Below are positions 1 to 10,455 of a stretch of 64,000 bases of DNA, piece by piece (position 1 is the stretch's first letter; each line of letters starts with the position of its first letter). The translations under genes and the position numbers were made by a program. The notes under the pieces are model-generated. The model worked only from the letters and a program-made list of their open reading frames with translations. It was not told the DNA's origin and made no database searches. This DNA is from Croceibacterium_A sp035626815 (lineage in GTDB: Bacteria; Pseudomonadota; Alphaproteobacteria; Sphingomonadales; Sphingomonadaceae): contig DASPMY010000013.1 in assembly GCA_035626815.1 (NCBI GenBank), forward strand, positions 1 to 64,000, in the 5' to 3' direction.

Positions 1-51
1 CTGCTGCGCGCGCGCCGCCAGCTCCAGGCGCTGTTCGATCGACGAGGTCAT
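1..51 (-). CDS. N-terminal fragment of an unidentified protein, cut by the window edge
   Basis: An ATG on the minus strand (complement of 49-51) opens a frame that reads MTSSIEQRLELAARAQQ and runs off the left edge. Only 17 codons are visible, so no family can be named. The frame lies downstream of thiC on the same strand, 53 bases away, so it could be the next gene in that transcript. No strong Shine-Dalgarno is visible, only a weak GGGG-containing stretch. It may also be a chance start. Confidence 0.35.
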   Translation of the reverse strand, partial: MTSSIEQRLELAARAQQ

Positions 52-104
52 GATGGCCCCGCGTGCTTACCACGGCTTCGGCGGCAAAGTCGCGAGTCTT
101 GATC

Positions 105-1922
<1,818 letters not shown>

Positions 1923-1956
1923 TGCAGCTCTCCAAGTTGGAGGGAGAGCTTGCGCC

Positions 1957-2048
1957 GCCTCCCTCCCTACGCCGGTGTCAGCCGGATCAGGTTCGGCGGG
2001 TCGGAAGCTCGCGCTTCCCTCTCAACCGCCGACCAGCGGTCCCCCGGG
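1957..2048 (-). promoter_or_regulatory. TPP riboswitch (THI element) in the thiC leader
   Basis: Read on the minus strand, the thiC leader contains the conserved THI-box parts in order: a TTGAGAG segment, a variable hairpin built from GGAAGCGCGAGCTTCC, then GAACCTGATCCGGCTGACACC followed closely by GGCGTAGGGAGG. These match the TPP aptamer consensus (CTGAGA, GAACCTGAT, GGGTAATACCGGCGNAGGGA). The aptamer ends about 35 bases before the thiC start, which favours control of translation by masking the GGAGAG ribosome site rather than a long termination platform. Confidence 0.93.
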
Positions 2049-2171
2049 GATGGCGCGACGATAGCCCCGCCGCCGGGGCAGGGGAAGGCCCTTGTCCCGC
2101 GGCGGACGCGCTTTCGCTCGGCCGCGCAATGGCGTAATCACGGGGCCGGGAGACACAGGGGGAGAGTCGCC

Positions 2172-2864
2172 ATGCCATCGATCCGTGCCGCCGGCGCCGC
2201 GCTGCTGCTCGCCGGCTTCGCCGCGCCGGCCGCGGCGCAGACCAGCCCGCTCAACTGGGAGTGGTGCGCCGACATGGACGGCGAGTTCACCACCGACCAG
2301 CAGCTCGCCGGCTGCACCGCGGCGATCGATTCGCCGGGGGAGACCCAGTCGAACCGCGCCACCGCCTATATGAACCGCGGCATCACCCATACCACGCTGC
2401 AGAACTACGACCGGGCGGAAGCCGATTTCGGCGAGGCGCTGCGGCTCAGCCCGGACGATTCGGAAGTGCTCTACAACCGCGGCGCGCTGTACTACGAGAT
2501 GGGCGACCGCGAGCGCGCCCGCGCCGACTACGACGCGGCGATCCGCCTCAATCCCGAGTACGGCGACGCGTTGTTCAACCGCGGGCTGATCTTCTACGAG
2601 TGGCAGGACTACGCCCGCGCCATCGCCGACTACGACCACGCCATCCGCCTGACCCCGTTCGACCCGGACGCCTACTTCAACCGCGGCCTCGCCTACGCCG
2701 GGAGCGGCGACCATCGCCGCGCGGTGGCCGATTTCAGCGAGACGATCCGGCTCAACCCGAGCGACGCGGCGGCCTACCACGAGCGCGGCGAGGCGCGCAT
2801 CGCGCTCGGCGAGGACGGCGCGGCCGACCTCGCGCGGGCGACGGAGCTCGGCTACACCCCCTGA
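2172..2864 (+). CDS. secreted TPR-repeat protein
   Basis: A 230-residue protein. A signal peptide is clear (MPSIRAAGAALLLAGFAAP then AAAQ), so it is probably periplasmic. After it come about five tandem tetratricopeptide repeats (roughly residues 55-220) with the recurring pattern A-x-x-NRG-x-x-x-x, PDD/PEYGDALFNRG and DYDxAIRLNP. TPR arrays mediate protein-protein contacts; the partner cannot be told from the sequence. The ATG at 2172 was chosen because it starts the signal peptide and follows GGGGGAGAG. The gene diverges from thiC. Confidence 0.8.
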   Translation: MPSIRAAGAALLLAGFAAPAAAQTSPLNWEWCADMDGEFTTDQQLAGCTAAIDSPGETQSNRATAYMNRGITHTTLQNYDRAEADFGEALRLSPDDSEVLYNRGALYYEMGDRERARADYDAAIRLNPEYGDALFNRGLIFYEWQDYARAIADYDHAIRLTPFDPDAYFNRGLAYAGSGDHRRAVADFSETIRLNPSDAAAYHERGEARIALGEDGAADLARATELGYTP

Positions 2865-2974
2865 CGCCGCGCGGCTCACGCCGCCTACGGGTGCGCGCCG
2901 CGACAATCCTTGTGGCCCCCGGCCGGCTGTGGCAACCTGGCCGCGGCTACGACCTGTTGGGGGGGAACACAGGC

Positions 2975-4186
2975 ATGGCCGAACACATCCGACATTGGCT
3001 GGTCGCCGCGCGCCCGGCCGCCGGCGCGCTCTGGCGGCTGGCCGGCGCCGCGCTGCTGGCATACGTCTTCATCCTCATCCTGATCACGGCTTCGCTGCAG
3101 ACCAGCGTCGCCGCCCGCCTCGCCGCGATGGACCTGCCCGACGGGCGCAGCACCCCGCTGAACTACAGCTCGGGCTACGCGCTGTGGCGGGCGGACGAGG
3201 ACAACCGCCAGGCGCTGGCGACGCTGCGCGGCGAGCAGCGCCGGCTGATCGACAAGATCGAGGCCGCGAAAGACGCCTTCACGCGCGCCGATTACGCCTG
3301 GCAATCGACGATGGAGGTGCACGAGCTGATGCTGCGTCGCCTCGCCTCGGCGCGCGGCTGCGAGTTTCTCGGCGAGCGCGCCCGCAGCGCGCTGACGACC
3401 GAGCTGGTGCTGTCCGACTTGCGCGCCTGCCTCGATCAGGGGACCTCGCTGAGCGAGGCGCAGCGCGAAGCGGCGCAGGAGCTTCTCAGGGAGGCTCCGG
3501 CCTTCCGCAAGAGCGCCGCCGAGTACATCGATCGCGAAAACGAAGTCGCCGCGCTCGAGCGCCGGCTCGAGCGGGTGGCGGGCGCCATTACCGTGCGCAG
3601 CCGCAACGAGCCGGTCAGGGCCGAGGTCAGCGGGACGTTCAGCGAGCTGGCCGCGTTCGCCGGCGACCGGATGGTCGGCGGCGGCCTGTTCGGCGGGTTT
3701 CCGCCGGCCGTGATCCATATCCTGCTGGCGTTCGTCTCGGGCATGTTCGGCGCCCTGCTGATCACCCTGGTGCTGGTGGTCTATCCGAAGACCGAGCTCA
3801 GGCTGTCCTCCGGCGAAGGCCGTTACGAAGCGCGCATATTCCTCGGCGGGCTCATCTCGATCTGCGTGTTCGTCGTCCTCGGCGGGGGCACCGCGGTGCT
3901 CGGCACGACCGAAGGCTTCGGCTCGGGCGAGGCGAATTTCCTCGCCTTTTGCGCCATCGGCATTCTCGCCGGAATGTTCTCCGACCGCGTCGCGCACTGG
4001 CTGTCATCGCGCGCGGACGCCTTCTTCAAGGGGCGCGGCGAGGATGAGAGCCGGGCCGTGCGCGCGACCCCGGCCGGCGGCGTCGCCGACGAGGAGGGAG
4101 ACGGCGTCAACGGCGAGGCCGGCGGCGCCCTGCCCGATCCCGTCGGCGAAGGCACGGCCCCGCCCCCCGGGCAGCCGGGCGGCTAG
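2975..4186 (+). CDS. membrane protein with N-terminal anchor, coiled coil and C-terminal membrane domain
   Basis: A 403-residue protein of unknown function. A hydrophobic segment near residues 20-45 (AGAALLAYVFILILITASL) anchors the N-terminus. A charged helical region follows (about 75-230, with KIEAAKDAF and ENEVAALERRLERV), likely coiled coil. Three hydrophobic segments follow at about 245-270, 290-315 and 320-340. The tail is acidic and proline/glycine-rich. The start follows a G-rich Shine-Dalgarno (GGGGGGGAACACAGGC). The layout resembles a scaffold or sensor, but no family is recognised. Confidence 0.65.
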   Translation: MAEHIRHWLVAARPAAGALWRLAGAALLAYVFILILITASLQTSVAARLAAMDLPDGRSTPLNYSSGYALWRADEDNRQALATLRGEQRRLIDKIEAAKDAFTRADYAWQSTMEVHELMLRRLASARGCEFLGERARSALTTELVLSDLRACLDQGTSLSEAQREAAQELLREAPAFRKSAAEYIDRENEVAALERRLERVAGAITVRSRNEPVRAEVSGTFSELAAFAGDRMVGGGLFGGFPPAVIHILLAFVSGMFGALLITLVLVVYPKTELRLSSGEGRYEARIFLGGLISICVFVVLGGGTAVLGTTEGFGSGEANFLAFCAIGILAGMFSDRVAHWLSSRADAFFKGRGEDESRAVRATPAGGVADEEGDGVNGEAGGALPDPVGEGTAPPPGQPGG

Positions 4187-4194
4187 CGAGCGCC

Positions 4195-4602
4195 CTAGAA
4201 CGCCTGCAGCCGCGACAGCGCGACGAGGACCAGGGCGATGCCGGCGAGCGCGGCAAACCCGGCCCACGCGCGCCCGGCGCGTCCGAGCAGCGCGCGGGCG
4301 ACGTGCAGCAGGCGCTCGCCGGCGGCGAGCATCAGCAGCCCTTGGGCGACATGGAGCCCGCCGAGCACGCTGACCGCGAGCGACAGCCAGTCGTCCGGCC
4401 GCCACGGGTTGACCAGGTAGATCGCCGCGCCGAGCGCGAGCATCACCGCGCCGCTGACCAGGCGCAGCGCGGCGTTGCGCTCGAGCTCCTTGAGCATCGC
4501 CCACCAGCCGTTCGGGCGGCGCAGCTCGCCGGTCGCCGCGGCCAGCGCGTAAAGGCCGAGGAACAGCGCGATCCAGGCGGCAATCTGATCGGATTCGGCC
4601 AT
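4195..4602 (-). CDS. small four-helix membrane protein
   Basis: A 135-residue integral membrane protein with four hydrophobic segments (around residues 8-26, 47-66, 74-95 and 112-131). The N-terminus is MAESDQIAAWIALFLGLYAL. It converges with the upstream membrane-protein gene, whose stop lies 8 bases away. No catalytic motif or named family is recognised. The assignment as a gene rests on the strong membrane pattern, the codon bias of the frame and the absence of a competing frame. Confidence 0.55.
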   Translation of the reverse strand: MAESDQIAAWIALFLGLYALAAATGELRRPNGWWAMLKELERNAALRLVSGAVMLALGAAIYLVNPWRPDDWLSLAVSVLGGLHVAQGLLMLAAGERLLHVARALLGRAGRAWAGFAALAGIALVLVALSRLQAF

Positions 4603-4731
4603 GCGCGGGGGCTCGCTTGCCAGGGAGCCTCAGCCTAGGCCGCGGCGGCGGCGGCGGCAAGGACGCGCGGTGGCGCCAACGCCCGCGCCCGTGCTATGCT
4701 TGGCGGACGGGAGCCGGACAGGAGAAAGGCC

Positions 4732-5118
4732 TTGAACACGCTCGCACGACGCTCGCTCACGCTGGCCGCGGCGCTGGCGCTGCCCGCCGCGGCCGCCGCT
4801 CATCACGGGTGGGGCTGGACCGAGGAGCGCGAGACCCGCCTGTCGGGCACGATCGAGTCGATCAGCTTCGGCAACCCGCACATGCACCTCCAGCTGCGGG
4901 CCTCGCGCGGGACGTGGGAGGTCGACCTGTCGCCGCCGATCGTCGCGCGCGGCTCGGGCTTCGGCCCCGGCGCCGCCAAGGCCGGCGACCGCGCCGTGAT
5001 CACCGGCCACCGCGCCCGCGACCCCGACCTGCTGGCGTTCAAGGGCGAGACGATCACCGTCGGCGGCAGGACCTACGACGTCTATCCCCAGCGCGAGAAG
5101 ACGCTGCGGCCGGGGTGA
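4732..5118 (+). CDS. secreted DUF6152-type protein
   Basis: A 128-residue exported protein. A TTG at 4732 is the preferred start because GGAGAAAGG lies just upstream and the signal peptide (NTLARRSLTLAAALALPAAA) begins there; an in-frame ATG at 4696 would add 12 unlikely residues. The mature part starts AHHGWGWTEERETRLSGTIE and continues with FGNPHMHLQL and GDRAVITGHRARDPD, the pattern of the DUF6152 family of small periplasmic proteins in proteobacteria. The role is unknown; the histidine-rich N-terminus hints at metal contact but this is inference. Confidence 0.7.
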   Translation: MNTLARRSLTLAAALALPAAAAAHHGWGWTEERETRLSGTIESISFGNPHMHLQLRASRGTWEVDLSPPIVARGSGFGPGAAKAGDRAVITGHRARDPDLLAFKGETITVGGRTYDVYPQREKTLRPG

Positions 5119-5339
5119 GCGCGCGGAACAAGGCTAGGCAGGCCGGCTTTCGCCCCAACGCGGACATTGGCGTCCAGTCATACTGCGGTGATGGCGCGCA
5201 CGGATCTTAGCGATGAAGCCACGGCACTGTTCCGGCGCTTCGCCGAGCGGCATGGACGCGGCTTCGAGGTAGAACCGGCGGTCCGATGGAGGTCTCTCTA
5301 GACGCTGCGGGCGGTCGGGGCACGATCTGACAGGCGCCG
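5119..5339. other. intergenic stretch with a 36-codon remnant-like reading frame
   Basis: Between two convergent genes. Positions 5191-5301 on the plus strand hold an open frame reading MARTDLSDEATALFRRFAER and ending VEPAVRWRSL before TAG. It has no good ribosome site and looks like the start of a lost gene rather than a functional peptide. No RNA gene or convincing terminator is seen here. Confidence 0.3.
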
Positions 5340-6881
5340 CTATTGGGTGGCCGCGCTGGCTTCATCCTGCAACGCCGTCCGCCGCACGTGGCGGATGGGC
5401 ACCAAGCGTTCGGGGAGCAGGCGCACGTCCTTCAGGACCGCGTCGCGCAGTTCAGGCCGCGCTAGCACCAGATCGCGCACTTTACGCAGCTGCCCCGCTG
5501 GCGGCCCGAACAACTCGAACCGGTCGTCCTGCATGTCGGAGAGCACTTGATAGCGAGCACTCTCGTCCGCGAGGGCCCGGACAACGAGCCCGGCCGCTTC
5601 GTCATCGCGGTCCGCGCACATCATGGCTTCCACCCCAGCGGACGGCCCCTCGGTGATGTGGTCGCGCACAAAGTCGAGATCGCGGTCGCGCTCGTCTGCT
5701 CGCCCCAGCTTGTGGAGGGCGCAGGCCCGATAGCTGGCAACCAGCATGCGCGCGTAGTCGGAGCCACGCGCCTGCGCCACGGGCCAGGCCAGTTCGCTCG
5801 CGTCAAGGCCCTCCTGCCAGCGTCCCATCGCGACCAGGCGTCCAGCGCGGTTGATGACGAAGTTGACCACCCACGGATGCTCGTCGGGCGCAATCTGCGC
5901 GAGGCGGTCAAACACCCGGTCTGCCTCGTCCGGTTTGCCGAGTGCGTCATAAGCATTGGCCTGGACGTTGAGCGCCCAGCCGTCGCCTTCCTCGATCTCG
6001 CCCTCGCGCTGCTTGCTCTCGAGCCAGTTCTCAGCGACGTCCGCCGCCTCGCGGAAGCGGCCGGCGTACAGTAACGCGTGCGTATAGAGAGCCAGCCGGT
6101 CGCTGTCCTCTGGCCGATCAGCCGCACGCGCAGCGGTCCAAGCCACGTAATCGTTGCTGACCTTCGCGAGATTCTCGCCGGCGTACGCCTCGATTTGCGG
6201 CCAGATCGACTCGTATTGCCGCATCGCAAGCAACTCGATGACCGACACAGGGGACCGGACGTGACGTAGCAAGGCCTCGACGCGCGTGGTTGTGCCGGAC
6301 CGCGCGGCATGCGCGAGCGCGGTGTAAGCTACGCCGTCCTGAACGTCAGACTCCAGCCGTGCGAAGGTGCTCGACGACGCCAGCTCATAAGCGAACGCCT
6401 CCAGTTCATCCCCCAGGCCGTCCTGGTCCACGGTGCGAAATCCGGCGAAAAGGAAATCGGCCGGGAGAAATCCGATCCAGTCCGCCTGCGCGATACTGCG
6501 CAACCGTGCGAGAGTTTCGGCGCCGTCCGACATCCGGATGGCGAGTTCGAGACCGAAGTTGTTTTGTATCGGGACGGTCTGCGCGCGCTCCGATTGCCTG
6601 AGCAGGTCCAATGCCTCATCCAGACGCCCCTGCCGGCCCACGCAAAAAGCCTCCGCGAGGAGGGCGCCCGATTTGTAGCCGGAATGAGTTGGATGGCGCC
6701 GCGCGAGCTCGGAAAACAGCGGCATCTCGTTGTCGCAAGGCTCATAGAAGCCGGTCTTGGTCACGACGGTCACCCGTTCGACCAGCTCGGCGTCGCTCAT
6801 CGTGCGAAAGTTCGGTGCATCGGATTGCTGCGCGGCCGCGGGGGCGACACAGCAGAGTGCCACGAGCGCAAGCCATTTCAT
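5340..6881 (-). CDS. secreted TPR-like repeat protein of unknown function
   Basis: A 513-residue exported protein with signal peptide MKWLALVALCCVAPAAAQQ. The rest is almost entirely alpha-helical, with degenerate tetratricopeptide-like units (LYTHALLYAGRFREAADVAE, then NVQANAYDALGKPDEADRVF). This suggests a periplasmic or lipid-facing scaffold. The ATG at 6881 follows GAGGAGCTG. Its base composition is slightly lower in GC than its neighbours. No enzymatic motif was found and no neighbour gives a functional clue. Confidence 0.65.
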   Translation of the reverse strand: MKWLALVALCCVAPAAAQQSDAPNFRTMSDAELVERVTVVTKTGFYEPCDNEMPLFSELARRHPTHSGYKSGALLAEAFCVGRQGRLDEALDLLRQSERAQTVPIQNNFGLELAIRMSDGAETLARLRSIAQADWIGFLPADFLFAGFRTVDQDGLGDELEAFAYELASSSTFARLESDVQDGVAYTALAHAARSGTTTRVEALLRHVRSPVSVIELLAMRQYESIWPQIEAYAGENLAKVSNDYVAWTAARAADRPEDSDRLALYTHALLYAGRFREAADVAENWLESKQREGEIEEGDGWALNVQANAYDALGKPDEADRVFDRLAQIAPDEHPWVVNFVINRAGRLVAMGRWQEGLDASELAWPVAQARGSDYARMLVASYRACALHKLGRADERDRDLDFVRDHITEGPSAGVEAMMCADRDDEAAGLVVRALADESARYQVLSDMQDDRFELFGPPAGQLRKVRDLVLARPELRDAVLKDVRLLPERLVPIRHVRRTALQDEASAATQ

Positions 6882-7002
6882 GCGCGCAGCTCCTCAGATC
6901 CCCCTGGGATACACGGAAGTCTGGCTCGCTTTCATTGCGACAAGGTGCCTGAATGTCCTGGCCGGGGCAATGTCCGCTTGCCACCCATTTCAACAGTCGC
7001 CC

Positions 7003-7593
7003 TCACCCCATTCCCTGCCACTGGCGGATCGCCTCGACCGGCCAGAACAGCATGATGACGTTGAGCGTCAGGTTGTCGCGGATGATCCACAGCGTCAGCA
7101 GCTCGAAGCCGAGCGCGAGGGCGATGCTGACCCGCGCCGGCAGCCGCGCGGCGAGCAGGAAGCCGGCGACCATCCAGCCGATGTCGGCGGCCGAGTTGAC
7201 GATCGAATCGCCGCTGTAGCCCCAGCTGACGGTGACCGCGCGGTAGCGGTCGATGACCATCGGCGTGTTCTCGGTCACTTCCCACGCCGCCTCGACCAGC
7301 ACCGCGATCGGCAGCGCCCAGCGCGCCGGCTTGCCGCCGAACAGCTTCCACCGCCGCCACAGCAGCCAGGCGAAGAAGTACATGATGAGGCCGTGGGTGA
7401 AGTGGCTCGGCGAATACCAGTCGGTCAGGTGCTGGCTGTTGCCGCTCGACTGGACGGTGCCGTGCCACAGCGCGACGGTGCCGCACGCGCAAATCGGCGG
7501 GCGGTCCATCGCGAACAGCAGCGCCACGGCCAGCGCGACCAGCGCCAGCGTCGCCAGCACCGCCTTGCGGTGCGGATAGAGCTTGTTCCCCAC
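7003..7593 (-). CDS. UPF0314/DUF2585 membrane protein
   Basis: A 196-residue integral membrane protein. It shows the features of the DUF2585 (UPF0314) family known mainly from alphaproteobacteria: an N-terminal membrane helix (VLATLALVALAVALLFAMDR), the segment WHGTVQSSGNSQHLTDWYSP and FTHGLIMYFFAWLLWRRW, then WEVTENTPMVIDRYR and GDSIVNSAADIGWM. Five to six membrane segments are likely. The biochemical role is not known. The family match is made from memory of these motifs and is strong. Confidence 0.8.
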   Translation of the reverse strand: MGNKLYPHRKAVLATLALVALAVALLFAMDRPPICACGTVALWHGTVQSSGNSQHLTDWYSPSHFTHGLIMYFFAWLLWRRWKLFGGKPARWALPIAVLVEAAWEVTENTPMVIDRYRAVTVSWGYSGDSIVNSAADIGWMVAGFLLAARLPARVSIALALGFELLTLWIIRDNLTLNVIMLFWPVEAIRQWQGMG

Positions 7594-7651
7594 CCGGCGG
7601 TTGTCGCCGCTGCCGGCGCGATTGACAAGCGGCGCGGCGGGCGCCGCCGGC

Positions 7652-8200
7652 TTAGGCCGACGGGCCGGCCAGGTACCAGGTGACGAAATCGCCGGTCAGG
7701 TCCTGCGCCGCGGCGGCGCGGAGCGCCTCGAGGTCGGGCGCGCGGGCCATCTTCATCGCCGCGCAGCCGCGCGCGCTGGCGAACGCCTGCGCCCGCTCGC
7801 CGACGCGCGCCTGCACCGGGCCGACGATCGCCTCGCGCTGCGCCGCGTAGTCGAGCTGGAGCTGCGCCTGCAGCGCCTCGAGCGCGGCGGCGACCCGTTG
7901 CGTCTCGTTCTGCACCTCGACCAGGTCGACGGTGTCGTCCTGCCCCTGCATCGCGCGCTGCTGCTGCCGCTGGAGCGTCTCGAGCTCGAGCTTGAGGCGG
8001 TTGATCTCCTCGACTTGCGGCCGCAGCGTGGTGTCGAGCTGGCGGATCGCCGCGCCGAGCTCGCCGACCCCCGACGGCGGGTCGGCCATCAGCCGGCCGA
8101 GCTCGATGTAGCAGGTCGCTGGACCCGTCTCCGCCCTCACCGTCGCGCCCGTGGCCGCGAGCGCCAAGGCGCCGGCGGCCCCGATCAGGATATGCTTCAT
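7652..8200 (-). CDS. periplasmic OmpH/Skp-like coiled-coil protein
   Basis: A 182-residue exported protein. The ATG at 8200 is chosen because GGGGAGCAG sits just upstream and a signal peptide follows (MKHILIGAAGALALAATGAT). The mature protein opens with CYIELGRLMAD and has a long central helical hairpin (about residues 60-130, rich in Q, E, R and L), the layout of Skp/OmpH-type periplasmic chaperones that bind outer-membrane proteins in transit. It is not next to bamA or lpxD, the usual location of skp, so a divergent paralog or another coiled-coil protein is possible. Confidence 0.5.
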   Translation of the reverse strand: MKHILIGAAGALALAATGATVRAETGPATCYIELGRLMADPPSGVGELGAAIRQLDTTLRPQVEEINRLKLELETLQRQQQRAMQGQDDTVDLVEVQNETQRVAAALEALQAQLQLDYAAQREAIVGPVQARVGERAQAFASARGCAAMKMARAPDLEALRAAAAQDLTGDFVTWYLAGPSA

Positions 8201-8304
8201 GACCTCTGCTCCCCAAGGCCTGGCGGCACGATACCACACGCCGTGCGCGGGTCCAAGCGGCAGCGCCGGTTGCGCGGGGTGGGCGTTGCGCTAAGGCTCG
8301 CGAG

Positions 8305-8367
8305 ATGAGCGGGCCGGAGCGCGACATCGCCGAGGAGGCCGGCCGGCCGGGCAGGCCGGTGGCCTGA
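8305..8367 (+). CDS. 20-codon upstream ORF coupled to crtI
   Basis: An ATG at 8305 opens a 20-codon frame (MSGPERDIAEEAGRPGRPVA) whose TGA stop (8365-8367) overlaps the crtI ATG at 8367 as TGATG. Such overlaps permit translational coupling, and crtI itself has no strong ribosome site immediately upstream. It could be a leader peptide or the remnant of a lost upstream gene. There is no direct evidence that it is translated. Confidence 0.3.
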   Translation: MSGPERDIAEEAGRPGRPVA

Positions 8368-9857
8368 TGAGCCTCGAGGGCAAGCGCGCCTGCGTGATCG
8401 GCGCGGGCTTCGGCGGGCTGGCGCTGGCGATCAGGCTGCAGGCGGCCGGCGTCGCCGTCACGCTGGTCGAGGCGCGCGACAAGGCCGGCGGGTGCGCCGG
8501 GTCGTGGCCGCGCGAGGGCTTCACCTTCGAGGCCGGGCCGACCGTGATCGCCGACCCGGCGGGGCTTCGCGAGCTGTGGGCGATCACCGGCCACGACATC
8601 GCCGCCGACGTCGAGCTGATGCCGGTCGAGCCGTTATGGCGCCTCAGCTGGCCCGACGGCACGACGCTCGACTGGAGCAACGACCCCACTGCGCTGCGGC
8701 GGGAGATCGCCCGGCTCGATCCCGCCGACATCGCCGGCTACGACGCGTTCCTCGACTACGCGGCGGCGGTTCGGCGCGACGGCTGCGCCGGGTTCGGCGC
8801 GGCGCCGTTCCTCACGCCGGGCAGCTTGGCGAGGGCGGCGCCGGCGCTCGTCCGGCACCAGGCGTGGCGCTCGGTATTCTCCACCGTCAGCCGGTTCGTG
8901 CGCGACGCCCGGCTGCGCCAGGCGCTGAGCGTGCGCACGCTGCTCGCCGGCGGCAACCCGCTGACCGCCAGCGGGCTTCACGCGCCGCTGCACGCGCCCG
9001 AGCCGGACGGCGGCGTGTGGTGGCCGCGCGGCGGCACCGGCCGCCTCGTCGCCGGCATGGTGCGCCAGCTCGAGCGGCTCGGCGGCGAGGTGCGGCTGGG
9101 CGACCCGGTGGCGGCGATCGAGACGATGGGCATCCGCGCGACCGAGGTCGAGACGCGCGGCGGCTGGCGCGCCCGGTTCGACGCCGTGGCCAGCAACGCC
9201 GACATCGTCCACACCTATCGCGACCTGCTGCGGAGCCCCCGCGGGCCGCAGATCGGCCGGAGGCTGGCCAGGAAGCGCTTCAGCGCGTCGCTGTTCGCGG
9301 TCCATTTCGGGATCGAGGGCAGCTGGCCGGGCATTCCCCATCACATGACCCTGTTCGGACCGCGCTACGAGGAGCTGCTCGGCGATATCTTCGAGCGCGG
9401 CGTGCTGCCGGCCGATCCGCTGATCTTCCTCCACCACCCGACGGTGACCGACCCGTCGACGGCGCCCGAGGGCAAAAGCGCGTTCTCCGCGCTGGTGGCG
9501 GTGCCGCACCTCGGCAAGCTGGCGGTCGATTGGCGCCAGGTCGGGCCGCTGCTCGAGCGGCGCGTGCTGGCCGAGATCGAGCGGCGGCTGATCCCCGACC
9601 TGGCCGACCGCATCGTCACCAAGTTCCACTATACCCCGCGCGATCTTGCGCACGAACTCGGCGCGCACCTCGGCAGCGCCTTCAGCCTGGAGCCGACCCT
9701 GACACAGAGCGCCTGGTTCCGCGGCCACAACCGCGACGCCGTGATCGGCAACCTCTACCTCGTCGGCGCCGGGACCCACCCGGGCGCGGGCGTTCCCGGC
9801 GTGCTCGCCGGCGCCCGGGCGACCGCCGGGCTGATGCTCGAGGACCTCGCGCGATGA
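8367..9857 (+). CDS. crtI: phytoene desaturase, CrtI family
   Basis: A 496-residue FAD-dependent desaturase/isomerase that introduces double bases into phytoene during carotenoid synthesis. The N-terminal dinucleotide fold is intact (CVIGAGFGGLALAIRLQAAG), followed by RDKAGGCAGSW and FEAGPTVIADP. The C-terminus has the CrtI hallmark LVGAGTHPGAGVPGVLAGA. Length is normal for bacterial CrtI. It overlaps the next gene (LOG family) by ATGA and lies 600 bases before crtB, so the three genes probably share a transcript. The number of desaturation steps cannot be read from the sequence. Confidence 0.88.
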   Translation: MSLEGKRACVIGAGFGGLALAIRLQAAGVAVTLVEARDKAGGCAGSWPREGFTFEAGPTVIADPAGLRELWAITGHDIAADVELMPVEPLWRLSWPDGTTLDWSNDPTALRREIARLDPADIAGYDAFLDYAAAVRRDGCAGFGAAPFLTPGSLARAAPALVRHQAWRSVFSTVSRFVRDARLRQALSVRTLLAGGNPLTASGLHAPLHAPEPDGGVWWPRGGTGRLVAGMVRQLERLGGEVRLGDPVAAIETMGIRATEVETRGGWRARFDAVASNADIVHTYRDLLRSPRGPQIGRRLARKRFSASLFAVHFGIEGSWPGIPHHMTLFGPRYEELLGDIFERGVLPADPLIFLHHPTVTDPSTAPEGKSAFSALVAVPHLGKLAVDWRQVGPLLERRVLAEIERRLIPDLADRIVTKFHYTPRDLAHELGAHLGSAFSLEPTLTQSAWFRGHNRDAVIGNLYLVGAGTHPGAGVPGVLAGARATAGLMLEDLAR

Positions 9858-10447
9858 CCCGCCCGCTTGCGCGCCTGGCGATCTACTGCGGCTCGGCGAG
9901 CCCCGAGAACCCGCGCTACGAGGAGCTGGCGATGGAGATCGGCGAGGCGCTCGCGCTGCGCGGCATCGGCGTGGTTTACGGCGGCGGCAAGCTCGGGCTG
10001 ATGGGCGCGGTCGCGGCCGGCGCCTTGCTGGCCGGCGGCGAGGTCATCGGGGTGATCCCCGAGGCGCTGGTTGCCGCCGAAGTCGCCAACAAGGCGTGCA
10101 CCGAGCTCCACGTGGTGCAGACGATGCACGAGCGCAAGAAGGCCTTCACCGACCTCAGCGACGGGTTCCTGACCCTGCCCGGCGGGGTCGGCACGATGGA
10201 CGAGCTGTGGGAGGCGGTCAGCTGGGCCCAGCTCGGCTATCACGACAAGCCGGTCGGGCTGCTCAACGCCTACGGGTTCTACGACGGGCTGGTCGAGTTC
10301 TACCGCCGGATGGGCGAATCGGGCTTCATCCGCGCCGAGCACCGCGGCATCCTGATCGTCGAGCGCGAGCTCGACGCGCTGCTCGAGCGGATGGCGACGT
10401 ACGCGCCGCACAAGCCGATCTTCCGCATGAGCGCGGACGAGCTATAG
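9854..10447 (+). CDS. LOG-family TIGR00730 protein (cytokinin riboside monophosphate phosphoribohydrolase-like)
   Basis: A 197-residue Rossmann-type protein with the LOG signature: YCGSA near the start, GIGVVYGGGKLGLMG, and the catalytic loop LPGGVGTMDELWEAV (PGGxGTxxE). Family members hydrolyse N6-modified AMP or AMP-like nucleotides to the base and ribose 5-phosphate. The ATG overlaps the crtI stop (ATGA) and crtB begins 9 bases after its end. Its insertion inside a carotenoid operon is unusual; no pathway link is known, so co-transcription may be incidental. Confidence 0.88.
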   Translation: MTRPLARLAIYCGSASPENPRYEELAMEIGEALALRGIGVVYGGGKLGLMGAVAAGALLAGGEVIGVIPEALVAAEVANKACTELHVVQTMHERKKAFTDLSDGFLTLPGGVGTMDELWEAVSWAQLGYHDKPVGLLNAYGFYDGLVEFYRRMGESGFIRAEHRGILIVERELDALLERMATYAPHKPIFRMSADEL

Positions 10448-10455
10448 CCGTCGCG

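Noticed and set aside
5191..5301. A 36-codon frame as a functional gene
   Set aside because: No ribosome site, no homology and convergent context. Kept only as a remnant note.
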